Assembly: GCF_017744955.1 (NCBI RefSeq)
Contig: NZ_JAGIAG010000002.1
Coordinates: 620,001 to 684,000 of the forward strand
Direction of reading: 5' to 3'
Length of the DNA stretch: 64,000 nucleotides
From: Dokdonella sp.
GTDB taxonomy: Bacteria > Pseudomonadota > Gammaproteobacteria > Xanthomonadales > Rhodanobacteraceae
Shown here: piece after piece, positions 55,340-64,000 of the stretch
Layout: each line of letters opens with the position of its first letter
Numbering within the stretch: the first letter of the stretch is position 1
Program-made: the position numbers and the translations under genes
Notes under the pieces: model-generated
The model's input: only the letters and a program-made list of their open reading frames with translations
Database searches by the model: none
What the model was told of the DNA's origin: nothing

Positions 55340-57715
55340 CTACGGTCTCAAGGCCAACGCGTCGCTGTCCGGCTCGGCCGTCACGGTGGCGGGAAGCGCG
55401 CGTTCGCCGGCGAGCGAGCGCGCCTGCGCCAGCGCGGCCTGCCAGGCTGGGCGCTGGCCGAGCGCGCGGTACAGCCGGGCTTGCAGCAGCGCACACGAAT
55501 AGTCACTCCCCGACCAGCGCGCGAGGCGGCCGACCACCGGGCCGGCCGCCTCCAGCCTGCCGTCGGCGATCAGCGTCGTGCCCCATGAAACGGCGACCCG
55601 CGCGATCTCGGCCGGTACCGTGAAGCGCTCGGCCAGCGCGAGCGCCTCGGCATAAGTCGAGGCCGCGACCTCATCGCGGTGATCGCCCCAAGCCTGCTCG
55701 GCCTGCGCCAGGCGAACCGTGACCACGACAGCCGGATCGGAGACGTCACGTGCCCAGTCCGAGAAGCGCGCCATTTCGGCTGCCGCCTCGGCTGCGTTGC
55801 CTTCGCTGCGCAGGGCGCGGATCAGGGTCAACCAGGCTTCGCTGCGCACATCCTTCCAGGGCCCGGCGGCCGTACCCGCGAGCGCTTCGCGCGCCAGCGC
55901 CGCTGCATTTCGCGGCCTCCCGGTCGCCAGTGCCAGCGTCGCCTTGCGGCTGCGGCTCATCGCCCGTATGCCGACGTCATCGACGGCGTCCGGCGCGCGA
56001 ATCAGCGCATCCAGCTGCTCGTCCGCCTCGGCCAGCCGCCCGACTGCCGAAAGCGCGTTCGCATGCCAGTAGGCGAGCAATCGTCTTACCGATGGGTCGG
56101 CGAGCCGCGTGGCCAGTACCTGGCCGCGCTCGCCGACTTCGAGCGCACGTGCCGGATCGAGCAGGGCAAGATGAGCCTCGATCTGGTTCGCCAATGCAGC
56201 GGCCAGATTGCTGCGCGAATCGAAGCGCGCGAAGTGCTGCTCGGCGGCGCGGAAACTTGCCAGCGCTTCGTCCGGGCGGCCGCGCCGGCCTTTCAGCGCG
56301 CCCTCGTTCATCTCGACGCCGGCCATCGCCAGCGTATCGCCGGCCAGCTGCAGGGCGATGCGCGCACGCCCGAAATCGGCCATCGCGCCCTCGTCGTCCT
56401 CGCCGCGCAATGCGCGAGCGACGCCGCGACCACTGTAGATCTGCCCCTCCAAGGCCGGTTCGCGGTTGCCCAACAGCGCCAATGCAGCTTCGTAGTCGCG
56501 TTCGGCGCCGCGCAAATCCGACAGGCGCACCAGGCTGGCGGCACGCCCCTTCTCCGCTCTCGCGCGCAGGAGCGGATCGCCCTCCTCGCCGAGCGCGTCC
56601 AGCAGTTGCGTGAAGCGCTCGCGTGCCAATTCGAAGCGCCCCAGGCCGAAATCGGTCTGCCCCTGCAGCAGCCGGACTTCCGGCAAATCCCGCTGCGCCG
56701 GCGCGGCCGCCTCCAGCTGCCGCTGCGCGGTGACGAAATCGTTGCCCAGCAAAGCGGCGCGGATGTGCGAAACGAGAGGGTCCGCGGCTTCCCCGGACGG
56801 CTCGTGGGTCCTGCCGAGCGCCGGCAGCAGACCACCGACGGCGCGCCGCGCCGCGACGACCGGATCGGCATCGGCCACCTCGACGGCACGCGGCTGCCCG
56901 TCGACGTTGCGCAGCTCGATACTGACGACCCATCCCGACGCGTTGCGCCGCACGACCGGCGCGACGACCCACTGCGGCGCGATGGCTTCGCGCACGATCC
57001 GTTCGGCCGTTTCCGCCTCGCCTCTGTCTCGCAACAGCGAGACGACGTTGTCGCTCGGCACCACGGCAAGGCCGGCATCGCGCAGGCGTTCGGCGACCAG
57101 GTCCATCACACCTAGACGCAACCAGGTCCAGTCCCGTTCGGCACCGATGGCCGCCGGCAGCACCGCGATGTTCCGCTGCGCGGTCGCCACGTCGCGCTCG
57201 GCAGGACGCGTCTGCGCCTGCCGCAGATACAACCGGGTCGTGCCGGCAGCAACCAGTGCGAGCAGCACGAACGCCGCGATGGACCAGCGCGCGCGAAAAG
57301 GGTGCGCACGTCGTGCGACGGTAGCCTGCGGCGGACCGGCACTCGGCGAAGCGGACAATGGCGGCGCGGCGAGCGCCGTTTCCGGGGCTGCCGGCTCTTC
57401 GGCGTCGAGCTCGGCGACCCAGCGGTAGCCGAAGCGGGGAATCGTACGGATCGCACGCTGCTCGTCGCCGGTGTCGCCGATTGCACGGCGTGCCTTGAGG
57501 ATCGCCTGCACGAGCTGCGTATCGGCCACGTCGGCCTTGCCCCAGATCGCTGCGCCGAGTTCGTCGCGGCCGACCGCCCGGTCGCGATGCTCGATCAGCC
57601 AGGCGATGCAGTCGAAGACCTTCGGCGAAAGCACGACCAGTTGCCCCGCATGACGCAATTCGCGCGTTGCGAGATCGATGCTGTAGGAATCGAAGTGGAA
57701 GATGCGCCGGGCCAC
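55340..57715 (-). CDS. Winged-helix/TPR membrane regulator (CadC-like)
   Basis: The protein has about 791 residues. An OmpR-type winged helix at the N terminus (RIFHFDSYSIDLATRELRHAG, LSPKVFDCIAWLIEHRDRAVGRDEL, IRTIPRFGYRWVAEL) is followed by one transmembrane helix (WSIAAFVLLALVAAGTTRLYL, about 145-165) and a periplasmic part with TPR-like helices (FELARERFTQLLDALGEEGDP, FRAAEQHFARFD). It would bind DNA from the membrane in response to a periplasmic signal. GTG at 57715 aligns with the start of the paralogue at 61182-63524; ATGs at 57751 and 57781 are alternatives. No phosphoacceptor domain. Confidence 0.88.
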   Translation of the reverse strand: MARRIFHFDSYSIDLATRELRHAGQLVVLSPKVFDCIAWLIEHRDRAVGRDELGAAIWGKADVADTQLVQAILKARRAIGDTGDEQRAIRTIPRFGYRWVAELDAEEPAAPETALAAPPLSASPSAGPPQATVARRAHPFRARWSIAAFVLLALVAAGTTRLYLRQAQTRPAERDVATAQRNIAVLPAAIGAERDWTWLRLGVMDLVAERLRDAGLAVVPSDNVVSLLRDRGEAETAERIVREAIAPQWVVAPVVRRNASGWVVSIELRNVDGQPRAVEVADADPVVAARRAVGGLLPALGRTHEPSGEAADPLVSHIRAALLGNDFVTAQRQLEAAAPAQRDLPEVRLLQGQTDFGLGRFELARERFTQLLDALGEEGDPLLRARAEKGRAASLVRLSDLRGAERDYEAALALLGNREPALEGQIYSGRGVARALRGEDDEGAMADFGRARIALQLAGDTLAMAGVEMNEGALKGRRGRPDEALASFRAAEQHFARFDSRSNLAAALANQIEAHLALLDPARALEVGERGQVLATRLADPSVRRLLAYWHANALSAVGRLAEADEQLDALIRAPDAVDDVGIRAMSRSRKATLALATGRPRNAAALAREALAGTAAGPWKDVRSEAWLTLIRALRSEGNAAEAAAEMARFSDWARDVSDPAVVVTVRLAQAEQAWGDHRDEVAASTYAEALALAERFTVPAEIARVAVSWGTTLIADGRLEAAGPVVGRLARWSGSDYSCALLQARLYRALGQRPAWQAALAQARSLAGERALPATVTAEPDSDALALRP

Positions 57716-57919
57716 CGCGCGAGCGTAGCGTGCGCGCAGGTGCGGCGCCATGCTGGAAGATCTTGCGCACGCAAGTTGCATGAAGCGAGCACGTCTGCAA
57801 CATGCTTCCGGGTAGCCATCAGCAGTACGTCACATGCACTTGATTCGGCGCTCTTCCTGTAGCGGCGAAAGCGGCTTCGAGGGGGCGCTCTGACCAAAAT
57901 CTCCGCGCTGATCGTCGAT

Positions 57920-58678
57920 TCAGTCCTTCGTCCGCTTACCCCGGGCCGTCTCGAACTGCCTCCACCGGCACTTGATCGCCTCCAGGTAGGGTGCGGGTGT
58001 ACCGGCTTTCCAGGAGCGAGGAATGTCGCCGGCGGCGACGTACATGGCTTCGACCTCCGAGTTTGCGAAGTGCAACTTTCCCTTCGGATCCAGGCCAATG
58101 AGGTCGCGATCGAAAAGCGCGTGCAAATCCCGGCGCAACAGCAGGCAATTGCCATCCGTGTTGTCGCGGGATTCCGCATAGGTCCAAATGTGGGCGGCTT
58201 CCAACGCGTCGGTGCAGCGCAGTCCCGTTATGGCGCAACGATGCGAAAAAACACGGAGCGCCCGGTTGCGGAAAGCGACCTGCTCGGGCCGCAACTCCAT
58301 CATTGAAGCCTTACGCTTCTTCAGCGTCCGCCGAGGGCCAACAGGCGCGCCCCAGGGGGCTTCGCGCGAGATCTCGGGTTGAGACTTCACGCGGCGACCC
58401 TTGGCGTCATGCCACTCAGCGCGGGGTTCGCCATCTTCCAGCCAGATTCGCAATGCCCCTGCTACCCAGTGCTGACCTTTTTTGTACGTGACGGTAACGT
58501 CATTCGGCGCGTTTCGAGAAAGCCATCCGGGGACTTGCATCGATTGCCCACACTCCGACTCGACCATCAGAGTCTCGACCGGCCCGTCAGGCTGGGAAAG
58601 AAAGCTCTGCGGAACGCGGTCCATCCACAAATCCGGATCGAGCGGCCACCGAATATAGAAAGCAGCTTTCTGTTCCAA
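57920..58678 (-). CDS. HNH endonuclease-domain protein
   Basis: The protein has about 252 residues from TTG at 58678, preceded by AGGGAG; an ATG at 58723 is the alternative. The C-terminal domain has the HNH_2 pattern: HRCAITGLRCTDALEAAHIW, then DNTDGNCLLLRRDLHALFDRDLIGLD. The N-terminal half (VESECGQSMQVPGWLSRNAPNDVTVTYKKG) is unknown. It could be a restriction-type nuclease or a lone defence or mobile nuclease; no methylase is adjacent. It abuts a truncated GH15 gene on the other strand, so its insertion may have caused that truncation. Confidence 0.85.
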   Translation of the reverse strand: MEQKAAFYIRWPLDPDLWMDRVPQSFLSQPDGPVETLMVESECGQSMQVPGWLSRNAPNDVTVTYKKGQHWVAGALRIWLEDGEPRAEWHDAKGRRVKSQPEISREAPWGAPVGPRRTLKKRKASMMELRPEQVAFRNRALRVFSHRCAITGLRCTDALEAAHIWTYAESRDNTDGNCLLLRRDLHALFDRDLIGLDPKGKLHFANSEVEAMYVAAGDIPRSWKAGTPAPYLEAIKCRWRQFETARGKRTKD

Positions 58679-58695
58679 ACGAAGTCTCCCTGGCG

Positions 58696-59367
58696 GTGAA
58701 GCGCAATCGTACGCGAAGCACATGGCAGGCCTTGTCGCATCGCCGCGCGGTGAAGAGCGTCGAGCGCCTCGGGCTCGGTGGCCCGGTCGCGCGCTGGCGC
58801 CGGCTGCGCGAGCGCCTCCATCGCGACGTGCGCAAGAACGGCTACGACGCCGAGCGCAACACCTTCGTGCGCGCCTACGGCCAGGAGCCACTCGACGCCA
58901 GCCTGCTGCTGCTGCCGCAGCTCGGCTTCCTGCCGCCGATGGACCGGCGCATTCGCGGCACCGTCGCGGCGATCGAGTGCGATCTCGTCCGTCGCGGTTT
59001 CGTTTTGCGCTACGACACGCGCGAAGCCGACGACGGCCTTCCGCAGGGCGAAGGCGCGTTCCTGCCGTGCAGTTTCTGGCTCGCCGACGCCTACGCGATG
59101 TGCGGGCGCCGGCGCGACGCGAAGCGCCTGTTCGGGCGCCTGCTGAAACTGCGCAACGACGTCGGCCTGCTCTCGGAGGAGTACGACGTCGAGCGCAAGC
59201 GTGTGGTCGGCAATTTCCCGCAGGCGTTCCCGCCCATCGCGCTGATCAACACGGCGCCGAACCTGCGCCGCGTCGCTCCTCCGGCCGAGCGGCGCGCCGA
59301 TCGCTCGGCCGGCGAAGTCGATACGGGAGAATCGCGGCGCCGCGCAACCGGTCTTCGTGTCCGCTGA
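58696..59367 (+). pseudogene. Truncated GH15 (glucoamylase/trehalase-like) C-terminal remnant
   Basis: The last about 170 residues of a GH15 enzyme are present: WQAL, RAVKSVERLGLGGPVARWRRLRERLH, EPLDASLLLLPQLGFLPP, ECDLVRRGFVLRYDTREADDGLPQGEGAFLPCSFWLADAY, RNDVGLLSEEYD, VGNFPQAFPPIALINTA. Full-length GH15 enzymes have about 600 residues. The N-terminal two-thirds, including the general-acid Glu region, is missing, and homology stops near the divergent HNH gene. The last 30 residues are Arg-rich read-through. It is unlikely to be active. Confidence 0.75.
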
Positions 59368-59406
59368 CCGCCCTCCCCCTCTTTCCGCCGCGCGACGCCT
59401 GCCGGA

Positions 59407-61071
59407 CTACTCGAACCCGTTCGCGAAGATCGCATCGTCCGTCGCGACGACGTCGTGGATGCTCACCGAGTCGAGCTGCACCCAGAAGCTCTGGTCGCCC
59501 TCGCTGACCTGCCACGACGTCTTCTCGAAGAGTTCCGGTCCGAACGTGCGGTTGATGCGGTTCAGGTCGTCCGAGTCGAACAGGTTGCCGCCCGGATTGA
59601 ACAGCTCGAACTCGAACAGCTGCCCCGAGGCCGTCGGCGTGCTCATCAGATGGATGCCGTCGGACATCGGATAGTCGTTGGTGAGCATGACGGACGGATC
59701 GTTCGCGGTCGCGACCAGGGTTTCGCTGGCCTCGCCCGCCTGGAGACGGAACGTGTCCAGGCGGATCGGATAGCTCGTGGCGTTGCCGGGAGCGAGCTCG
59801 ATGCCGTCGGGCGACACGACGAACGACAGCGTGACCGGCGTGCCGACCGCGATGCCTGCGAACGGTCCGCCGGCGAGGTCGTTGTAGCCGACCGTGCCGT
59901 GCGCCTCGACCACGGCGTCGCTCGGCTCGTCGGAGCGCAGGTCGACGATGAACGCGGCCATGACGCCGTCGGCGTCCAAGCCCCAGCCGCCGATCGTCTT
60001 GCCGTCGGCGGAAATCGCCGTGCCCGCGGCCAGGAACCAGTGATCGGGAATCGTCACGCCGTGCGCGGTGGCGTAGTCGGCCAGCGGCTGGAGGCCGGTC
60101 TCGGGCGTCCAGATGGTCGCGGTGCGCACCGGCCAGACGCCGCTCGCGCCGACGATCACGTTGCCGTCGTCGCTGACGGCGAACGCGTAGGACTCGGGCG
60201 GCAGGAAGCCGTCCGGAGCCGACGTCGTCGCCGGCAGGTCGGTCAGGCGCATCGTCGCCGGCGACACCGAGGCGGCGGTGCGGGCGGTGTTCCGCTTCTC
60301 CGCCGGCAGGATGCCGATCGGCTGCGCGCCGGTCGCCGCGGTCCAGCGCCAGGCTTCGCTGCCGTTGGCCGTGTAGTAGCCGCCGCCGACCACCACGCTG
60401 CCGTCGGCGGTGGCCGCCGACGCCTCGCCGATCGGGTTGCCGTCGGCATCGGTCATGTCGATCGGCGAGCCGTTCTTCCAGACCACGCCGGAGCGATAGC
60501 CGTCCGGCTGGTCGTTCCAGCCGAACGCGATGCTGCCGTCGCGGCTGATGCCGTTGGCGCGCGAGAACGTGGTCGGCCGGTTGACCGGCAGGCGCGCGAT
60601 GCCGTCCGCCGCGGTCCAGCGGAACGCGATCGGATTGCCGGTCTCGTCGTAGGCGAGGCCGACGGCGACGCCGTCGTCGGAAACCCCGTAGGTGGAACTG
60701 AGGAACCCGTCGACTTCGGAACTCCCCGGATACGCACCGATGACCACCGGCCCGACCACCGACACGTTGCTGTAGGCGACCGCGGCGACTTCGTTGCCGT
60801 CGGCGTCGTGCACGGCGCCGGCGAGCGGCTGCGCCCAGTCGTTCATGCCGACCGCGTCGAGGAAGTCGGGGATCGATTGCACCCCGTTCTCCGGCGTCCA
60901 GCGCCACGACGGCGCACCGCTGTAGCCGGTGGCGAACACGCCGGTGCCGATGCGGCCGTTGTGCGAGAGCGCGGCGACGCCGCTGTTCTGGGCGAGCGGG
61001 CGGAACGTGCCGGCCTCGGCCAGGCCGACGTGGACGGATGCGGCGAGCGCCGCGACGACGAACAGACGCAT
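59407..61071 (-). CDS. Secreted HAF-like repeat protein with IFANGFE tail
   Basis: This 554-residue protein has a signal peptide (MRLFVVAALAASVHVGLAEAG) and at least four repeats of the form [AG]-[IV]-S-x-D-G followed by a Gly (GVSDDGVAVGLAYD, GISRDGSIAFGWN, AVSDDGNVIVGASG, AISADGKTIGGWG), each with FRWT or IWTPETG strands. This resembles HAF-repeat propellers of secreted proteins. A second domain (about 420-540) is beta-rich. It ends VATDDAIFANGFE, the shared tail at the exact C terminus. AGGAG precedes the ATG at 61071. It lies 110 bp downstream of a winged-helix/TPR regulator on the same strand. Confidence 0.85.
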   Translation of the reverse strand: MRLFVVAALAASVHVGLAEAGTFRPLAQNSGVAALSHNGRIGTGVFATGYSGAPSWRWTPENGVQSIPDFLDAVGMNDWAQPLAGAVHDADGNEVAAVAYSNVSVVGPVVIGAYPGSSEVDGFLSSTYGVSDDGVAVGLAYDETGNPIAFRWTAADGIARLPVNRPTTFSRANGISRDGSIAFGWNDQPDGYRSGVVWKNGSPIDMTDADGNPIGEASAATADGSVVVGGGYYTANGSEAWRWTAATGAQPIGILPAEKRNTARTAASVSPATMRLTDLPATTSAPDGFLPPESYAFAVSDDGNVIVGASGVWPVRTATIWTPETGLQPLADYATAHGVTIPDHWFLAAGTAISADGKTIGGWGLDADGVMAAFIVDLRSDEPSDAVVEAHGTVGYNDLAGGPFAGIAVGTPVTLSFVVSPDGIELAPGNATSYPIRLDTFRLQAGEASETLVATANDPSVMLTNDYPMSDGIHLMSTPTASGQLFEFELFNPGGNLFDSDDLNRINRTFGPELFEKTSWQVSEGDQSFWVQLDSVSIHDVVATDDAIFANGFE

Positions 61072-61181
61072 GGTGGACTCCTGTGACACGCAACGAGCTT
61101 CGGACCATGAGCGCACACCGCGGCCGGTGCCATTCGCGGTGCTTTCGCGCAGGTTTCGCGTTCGTTTTCGGCGCTTGAGAA

Positions 61182-63524
61182 TCAAAGGCTTGCGGACGAG
61201 GCGCCGCCGTTGAACAAGGCCGCGTCCGGCGGAATCTCGCGATCGCCGGCGCTGCCGCGCGCCCTCGCCAGCGCCTGTTCCCAGGCCGCCCGCTGGCCAA
61301 GCGCCGAGTACAGGCGCGCCTGCAGCAGCGCGCAGCCGAAGTCCCGCTCCGCCCATTGCGCGACGCGGCCGACCACGGCGGTGGCGCGCTCGGTCTGCCC
61401 CGAGGCGATCAGATGCCGGCCGTAGGACAGCGCGACCTCGACCACGTCCGCCGGCACCGCGCCCGCCGAGGCGAGTTCGAGCGCCCGCTCGTAGTCGGCG
61501 GATGCGTCGCCGGCGGGCCCGGCAGTGCCCTGCTGCGCGGCGCGCTGCTCGGCTTCGGCCAGGATCGCGAAGCGCAGCGCCGCCGGCTGGCGGCTCGATC
61601 GCGCCCAGTCGGCGAAGCGCGCGACCTGGTCGGCGGCCTCCTTCGCGCGCCCCGCGGCGCGCAGCGCGCGCGTGCCGGTGAGCCAGGCCGCCGCGCGGCC
61701 GCGCGCATCGTCGCCGTCGATCAAGGTCGGCAAGGCCACCAGGACCAGCTCCGCCGCCTGCCCGGCCTGCCCGGAGTCGAGCGCGATGCGCGCGAGCTCG
61801 ACGCGCGCCGACGCCAGCACGGATTTCTCGCGCGCCGGGTCGGCACCGGTGGTGACGCCCTCCAGCAGCGCGACGGCTTCGCGTCGGTGCCCGTTCGCCT
61901 CGAGCGCGAGCGCACGGTTGATCTCCAGCGCGTGGCGGATGCGCGGATTGCTCAGCCGCTCGCGGCTCGGCCAGGCGCGATCGCTGGCGGCGAGCGCCGC
62001 GTGCGGCTCCAGCAGCGCAAGCTGGGCGCCGATCTGGACATTGCTCGCCATGGCCAGCTCGTTCAAGGTGCCGAAGCGCTCGAAACGCTCCGCCGCGCGA
62101 TCGAGCGGGCCGACGGCGGCCGCGTAGCGGTCGCGGGCGGCTTCGAGCATGCCCTCGTTCGCCTCGGTGCGCGCCAGCGCCAGCGCGTCGCCGGCGATGT
62201 CGAACGCCACGCGCGCCTTCGCGTACGCCGCCCGCGATTCCTCGTCCTGGCCGAGAACCTGCGCCGCGATGGCGCGCCCCATGTAGGCCTGCCCCAGCTC
62301 GTCGGGCTCGGCGCGGTCCTGCAACAGCGAGGCGGCTTCGCCATAGACCTGCTTCGCCGCGTCGGCGTGGCCGAGGCGGATGGCGGCATGGCCGATGCCG
62401 TTCAGCACGCGCGCCCGCAGCACCGGATCGCTCTCGCTCGAGGTCTGCGCCAGCAGCGCGCGCAGGCGACGGTCGGCGGCCTCGAATTCGCCGGCGCGGA
62501 AGTCGACGTGGGCCAGGCGCAGCGCGTATTCGGCGGACTGCTTCAGCGCCTCGGGTGCGGAGTCGAGCAGACGGCGCGCGCCGGCGAGGTCGTCGGTCAG
62601 CACCGCCGCTTCGACCCGCTGCAGCAGCTTGGCGTCGGCCCAACCCTGCGGGTCGTTCGCATCCGGCGGAGGAATCTTGCCGAGCGCGGTCAGCAGGCGA
62701 TCGCTCGCCGCCCGGCCGGCGAGCAGCACGTCGACGTCGTGGGCATCCACGGCGATCCGCGATCCGTCGCGCTGCAGTTCCAGATGCACGGTCCAGCCGC
62801 TGCGGTTCCAGGCGGCGCTGGGAACGACCAGCAGCGTCGCGCCGGTCGCGGCGCGCACGTCGGGAAGGCGCTCGTCCTGTCGCGGCGTCTTCGTCAGCGC
62901 GATCACGTTGTCGCTCGGCACCACCGGCTGGGCGCCGTCGCGCAGGCGCGTGGCGATCGCGTCCATCAGGCCGAGCCGCACCCACGACCACTCGGCCGGC
63001 GCCTGCACCTCGACCGGCAGCACGGCCGCGGCGCCGGCGGCGACCGGAACGACTTCGACTTCGCGGTGCTGCGCGAAACGAATGCCGGCCCACCAGGCGA
63101 GCCCGACGACCAGCGCGACCAGTGCGGCGAGCGCGAGCCGGCGACGCGGAAGCCGCGTCGCGCCGGCTGGCGTTTCTTCGGACGACGTCGGCGGCGCGTC
63201 GGTCTGCTCCATCGTCAACGGAGCGACCCACGCGTAGCCGAAGCGCGGAATGGTGCGGATCGCGTTCTGCTCGTCCGCGCTGTCGCCGACGGCGCGGCGC
63301 GCCTTCAGGATCGTCTGGCCGAGCAGCGTGTCGGTGATCTCCGTCTTGCCCCAGACGGAAGCGACCAGCTCGTCGCGACCGACGGCGCGGTCGTGCCGCT
63401 CGATCAGATAGGCGAGGCAGTCGAACACCTTCGGCGACAGCACGACGAGTTCGCCGGCGCGGCGCAGCTCGCGAGCGGAAACGTCGACGCGGCAATCGCC
63501 GAAACGGTAGGTCGTACGCGGCAC
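61182..63524 (-). CDS. Winged-helix/TPR membrane regulator (CadC-like), paralogue
   Basis: This 780-residue paralogue of 55340-57715 has the same architecture: winged helix (YRFGDCRVDVSARELRRAG, LSPKVFDCLAYLIERHDRAV, IRTIPRFGYAWVAPL), one transmembrane helix (LALAALVALVVGLAWWAGIRF) and a TPR-rich periplasmic part (WAERDFGCALLQARLYSALGQR matches WSGSDYSCALLQARLYRALGQR in the other copy). Start is GTG at 63524. It precedes the HAF-repeat gene by 110 bp and may control it. Confidence 0.88.
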   Translation of the reverse strand: MPRTTYRFGDCRVDVSARELRRAGELVVLSPKVFDCLAYLIERHDRAVGRDELVASVWGKTEITDTLLGQTILKARRAVGDSADEQNAIRTIPRFGYAWVAPLTMEQTDAPPTSSEETPAGATRLPRRRLALAALVALVVGLAWWAGIRFAQHREVEVVPVAAGAAAVLPVEVQAPAEWSWVRLGLMDAIATRLRDGAQPVVPSDNVIALTKTPRQDERLPDVRAATGATLLVVPSAAWNRSGWTVHLELQRDGSRIAVDAHDVDVLLAGRAASDRLLTALGKIPPPDANDPQGWADAKLLQRVEAAVLTDDLAGARRLLDSAPEALKQSAEYALRLAHVDFRAGEFEAADRRLRALLAQTSSESDPVLRARVLNGIGHAAIRLGHADAAKQVYGEAASLLQDRAEPDELGQAYMGRAIAAQVLGQDEESRAAYAKARVAFDIAGDALALARTEANEGMLEAARDRYAAAVGPLDRAAERFERFGTLNELAMASNVQIGAQLALLEPHAALAASDRAWPSRERLSNPRIRHALEINRALALEANGHRREAVALLEGVTTGADPAREKSVLASARVELARIALDSGQAGQAAELVLVALPTLIDGDDARGRAAAWLTGTRALRAAGRAKEAADQVARFADWARSSRQPAALRFAILAEAEQRAAQQGTAGPAGDASADYERALELASAGAVPADVVEVALSYGRHLIASGQTERATAVVGRVAQWAERDFGCALLQARLYSALGQRAAWEQALARARGSAGDREIPPDAALFNGGASSASL

Positions 63525-63692
63525 TGCCTACCCGGAGATGGCGAGGGGCGCACATTTTCTGCCCGCCCGCGGAAAAAATCGACTTCGCGGCCTTTTCCCG
63601 CCGCCCGCCTCGCCGCGCCCGCCCCCTCCAACGACAGTGGCGCGGCCTCGACGCTCGATGATAGATACGACGCTCTTCGGGGGAGCGACTTC

Positions 63693-64000
63693 ATGCGCGG
63701 CAAGGCTCACGCACATCTTCACGCGACGGCGCTGCTGCGGCGGCTCCTCGGCGTGCTGCTGCTCGTGCACGCGCTGTTCGCGCACGCGGCGTCCGACGAG
63801 GCCGCGGGCCATGCGCCGTACCGCAGCTACGGCCCGGCCGACGGACTGCCGTCGGTCTACATCCAGGCCTTGCTGCAGGATCGCCAGGGTTTCATCTGGG
63901 TCGGTACGGACAACGGCCTGTACCGCTACGACGGGCAACGCTTCCAGGCGTTCGGCCTGCGCGACGGCTTGCGCTCGGCGTTGATCACGCATCTGCTCGA
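63693..64000 (+). CDS. Two-component regulator propeller protein, N-terminal part (runs off right edge)
   Basis: About 102 residues are in the window. A signal peptide (LLGVLLLVHALFAHAASD) is followed by YRSYGPADGLPSVYIQALLQD and FIWVGTDNGLYRYDGQRF, the first blade of a two-component regulator propeller (Reg_prop, PF07494). Proteins of this type are inner-membrane sensors with a periplasmic beta-propeller and usually a histidine kinase or GGDEF output; the output is outside the window. A GGGGGAG lies before the ATG. It is divergent from the regulator. Confidence 0.85.
   Translation, partial: MRGKAHAHLHATALLRRLLGVLLLVHALFAHAASDEAAGHAPYRSYGPADGLPSVYIQALLQDRQGFIWVGTDNGLYRYDGQRFQAFGLRDGLRSALITHLL

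Overview
The window is about 64 kb of very GC-rich, gene-dense chromosomal DNA. The gene content points to a gammaproteobacterium of the Xanthomonadales/Lysobacterales, possibly Rhodanobacteraceae such as a Dokdonella relative. This is inferred from TonB-dependent receptors paired with sugar-use genes, a ribosomal THX protein, DUF1800/DUF1501 pairs, winged-helix/TPR membrane regulators and secreted proteins with tails like IFANGFD. No species was identified. No rRNA, tRNA, CRISPR array, complete insertion sequence or intact prophage was seen.

Layout. 1-1165: start of a Ser/Thr kinase gene leaving the left edge, then KDPG aldolase. 1311-13238: a glycan-use locus, all on the minus strand, in the order LacI-type regulator, TonB-dependent receptor, GH144/glycoamylase-like lipoprotein, sugar-binding lipoprotein, two ABC permeases and a large discoidin/six-hairpin glycosidase. 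The last five genes are chained by 4-bp ATGA overlaps. A perfect 16-bp palindrome lies before the regulator, and a terminator-like hairpin separates the receptor from the enzymes. No ABC ATPase gene is present. 13572-17198: a zinc block (ZnuD-like receptor, MerC-like membrane protein, CDF exporter) with two Zur-like boxes in the divergent promoter region.

17241-24578: a collagen-like secreted protein with a small partner, a TPR receptor kinase, a patatin phospholipase, ribosomal protein THX and a cold-shock gene with a long leader and a clear terminator. 24683-45450: mostly housekeeping or metabolic genes. They include a PhzF-like protein, FMN reductase, CorA, rhomboid protease, GFA-like protein, S8 protease, 5'-nucleotidase, polysaccharide deacetylase, glutaryl-CoA dehydrogenase, a pilin-like protein, GNAT, GST, fused 2-oxoacid dehydrogenase E1, DUF1501/DUF1800, MurB, PyrD and a methyltransferase.

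46056-49171 is a redox-stress cluster (FMN reductase, pirin, LysR, DoxX). From 50.8 to 53.8 kb the sequence is decaying. It holds an HiPIP gene, a broken cytochrome c gene, a frameshifted pirin copy, and a frameshifted HTH gene resembling Xer-activation factors next to a dif-like site. This looks like the scar of an element that integrated by Xer recombination. 53814-64000 holds two secreted proteins, each beside a paralogous winged-helix/TPR membrane regulator, plus an HNH protein, a GH15 remnant and the start of a two-component propeller sensor.

The most notable cross-cutting signal is a shared C-terminal tail, D-x-[IV]-F-x-[DN]-G-F-[DE], on five exported proteins of otherwise unrelated families.
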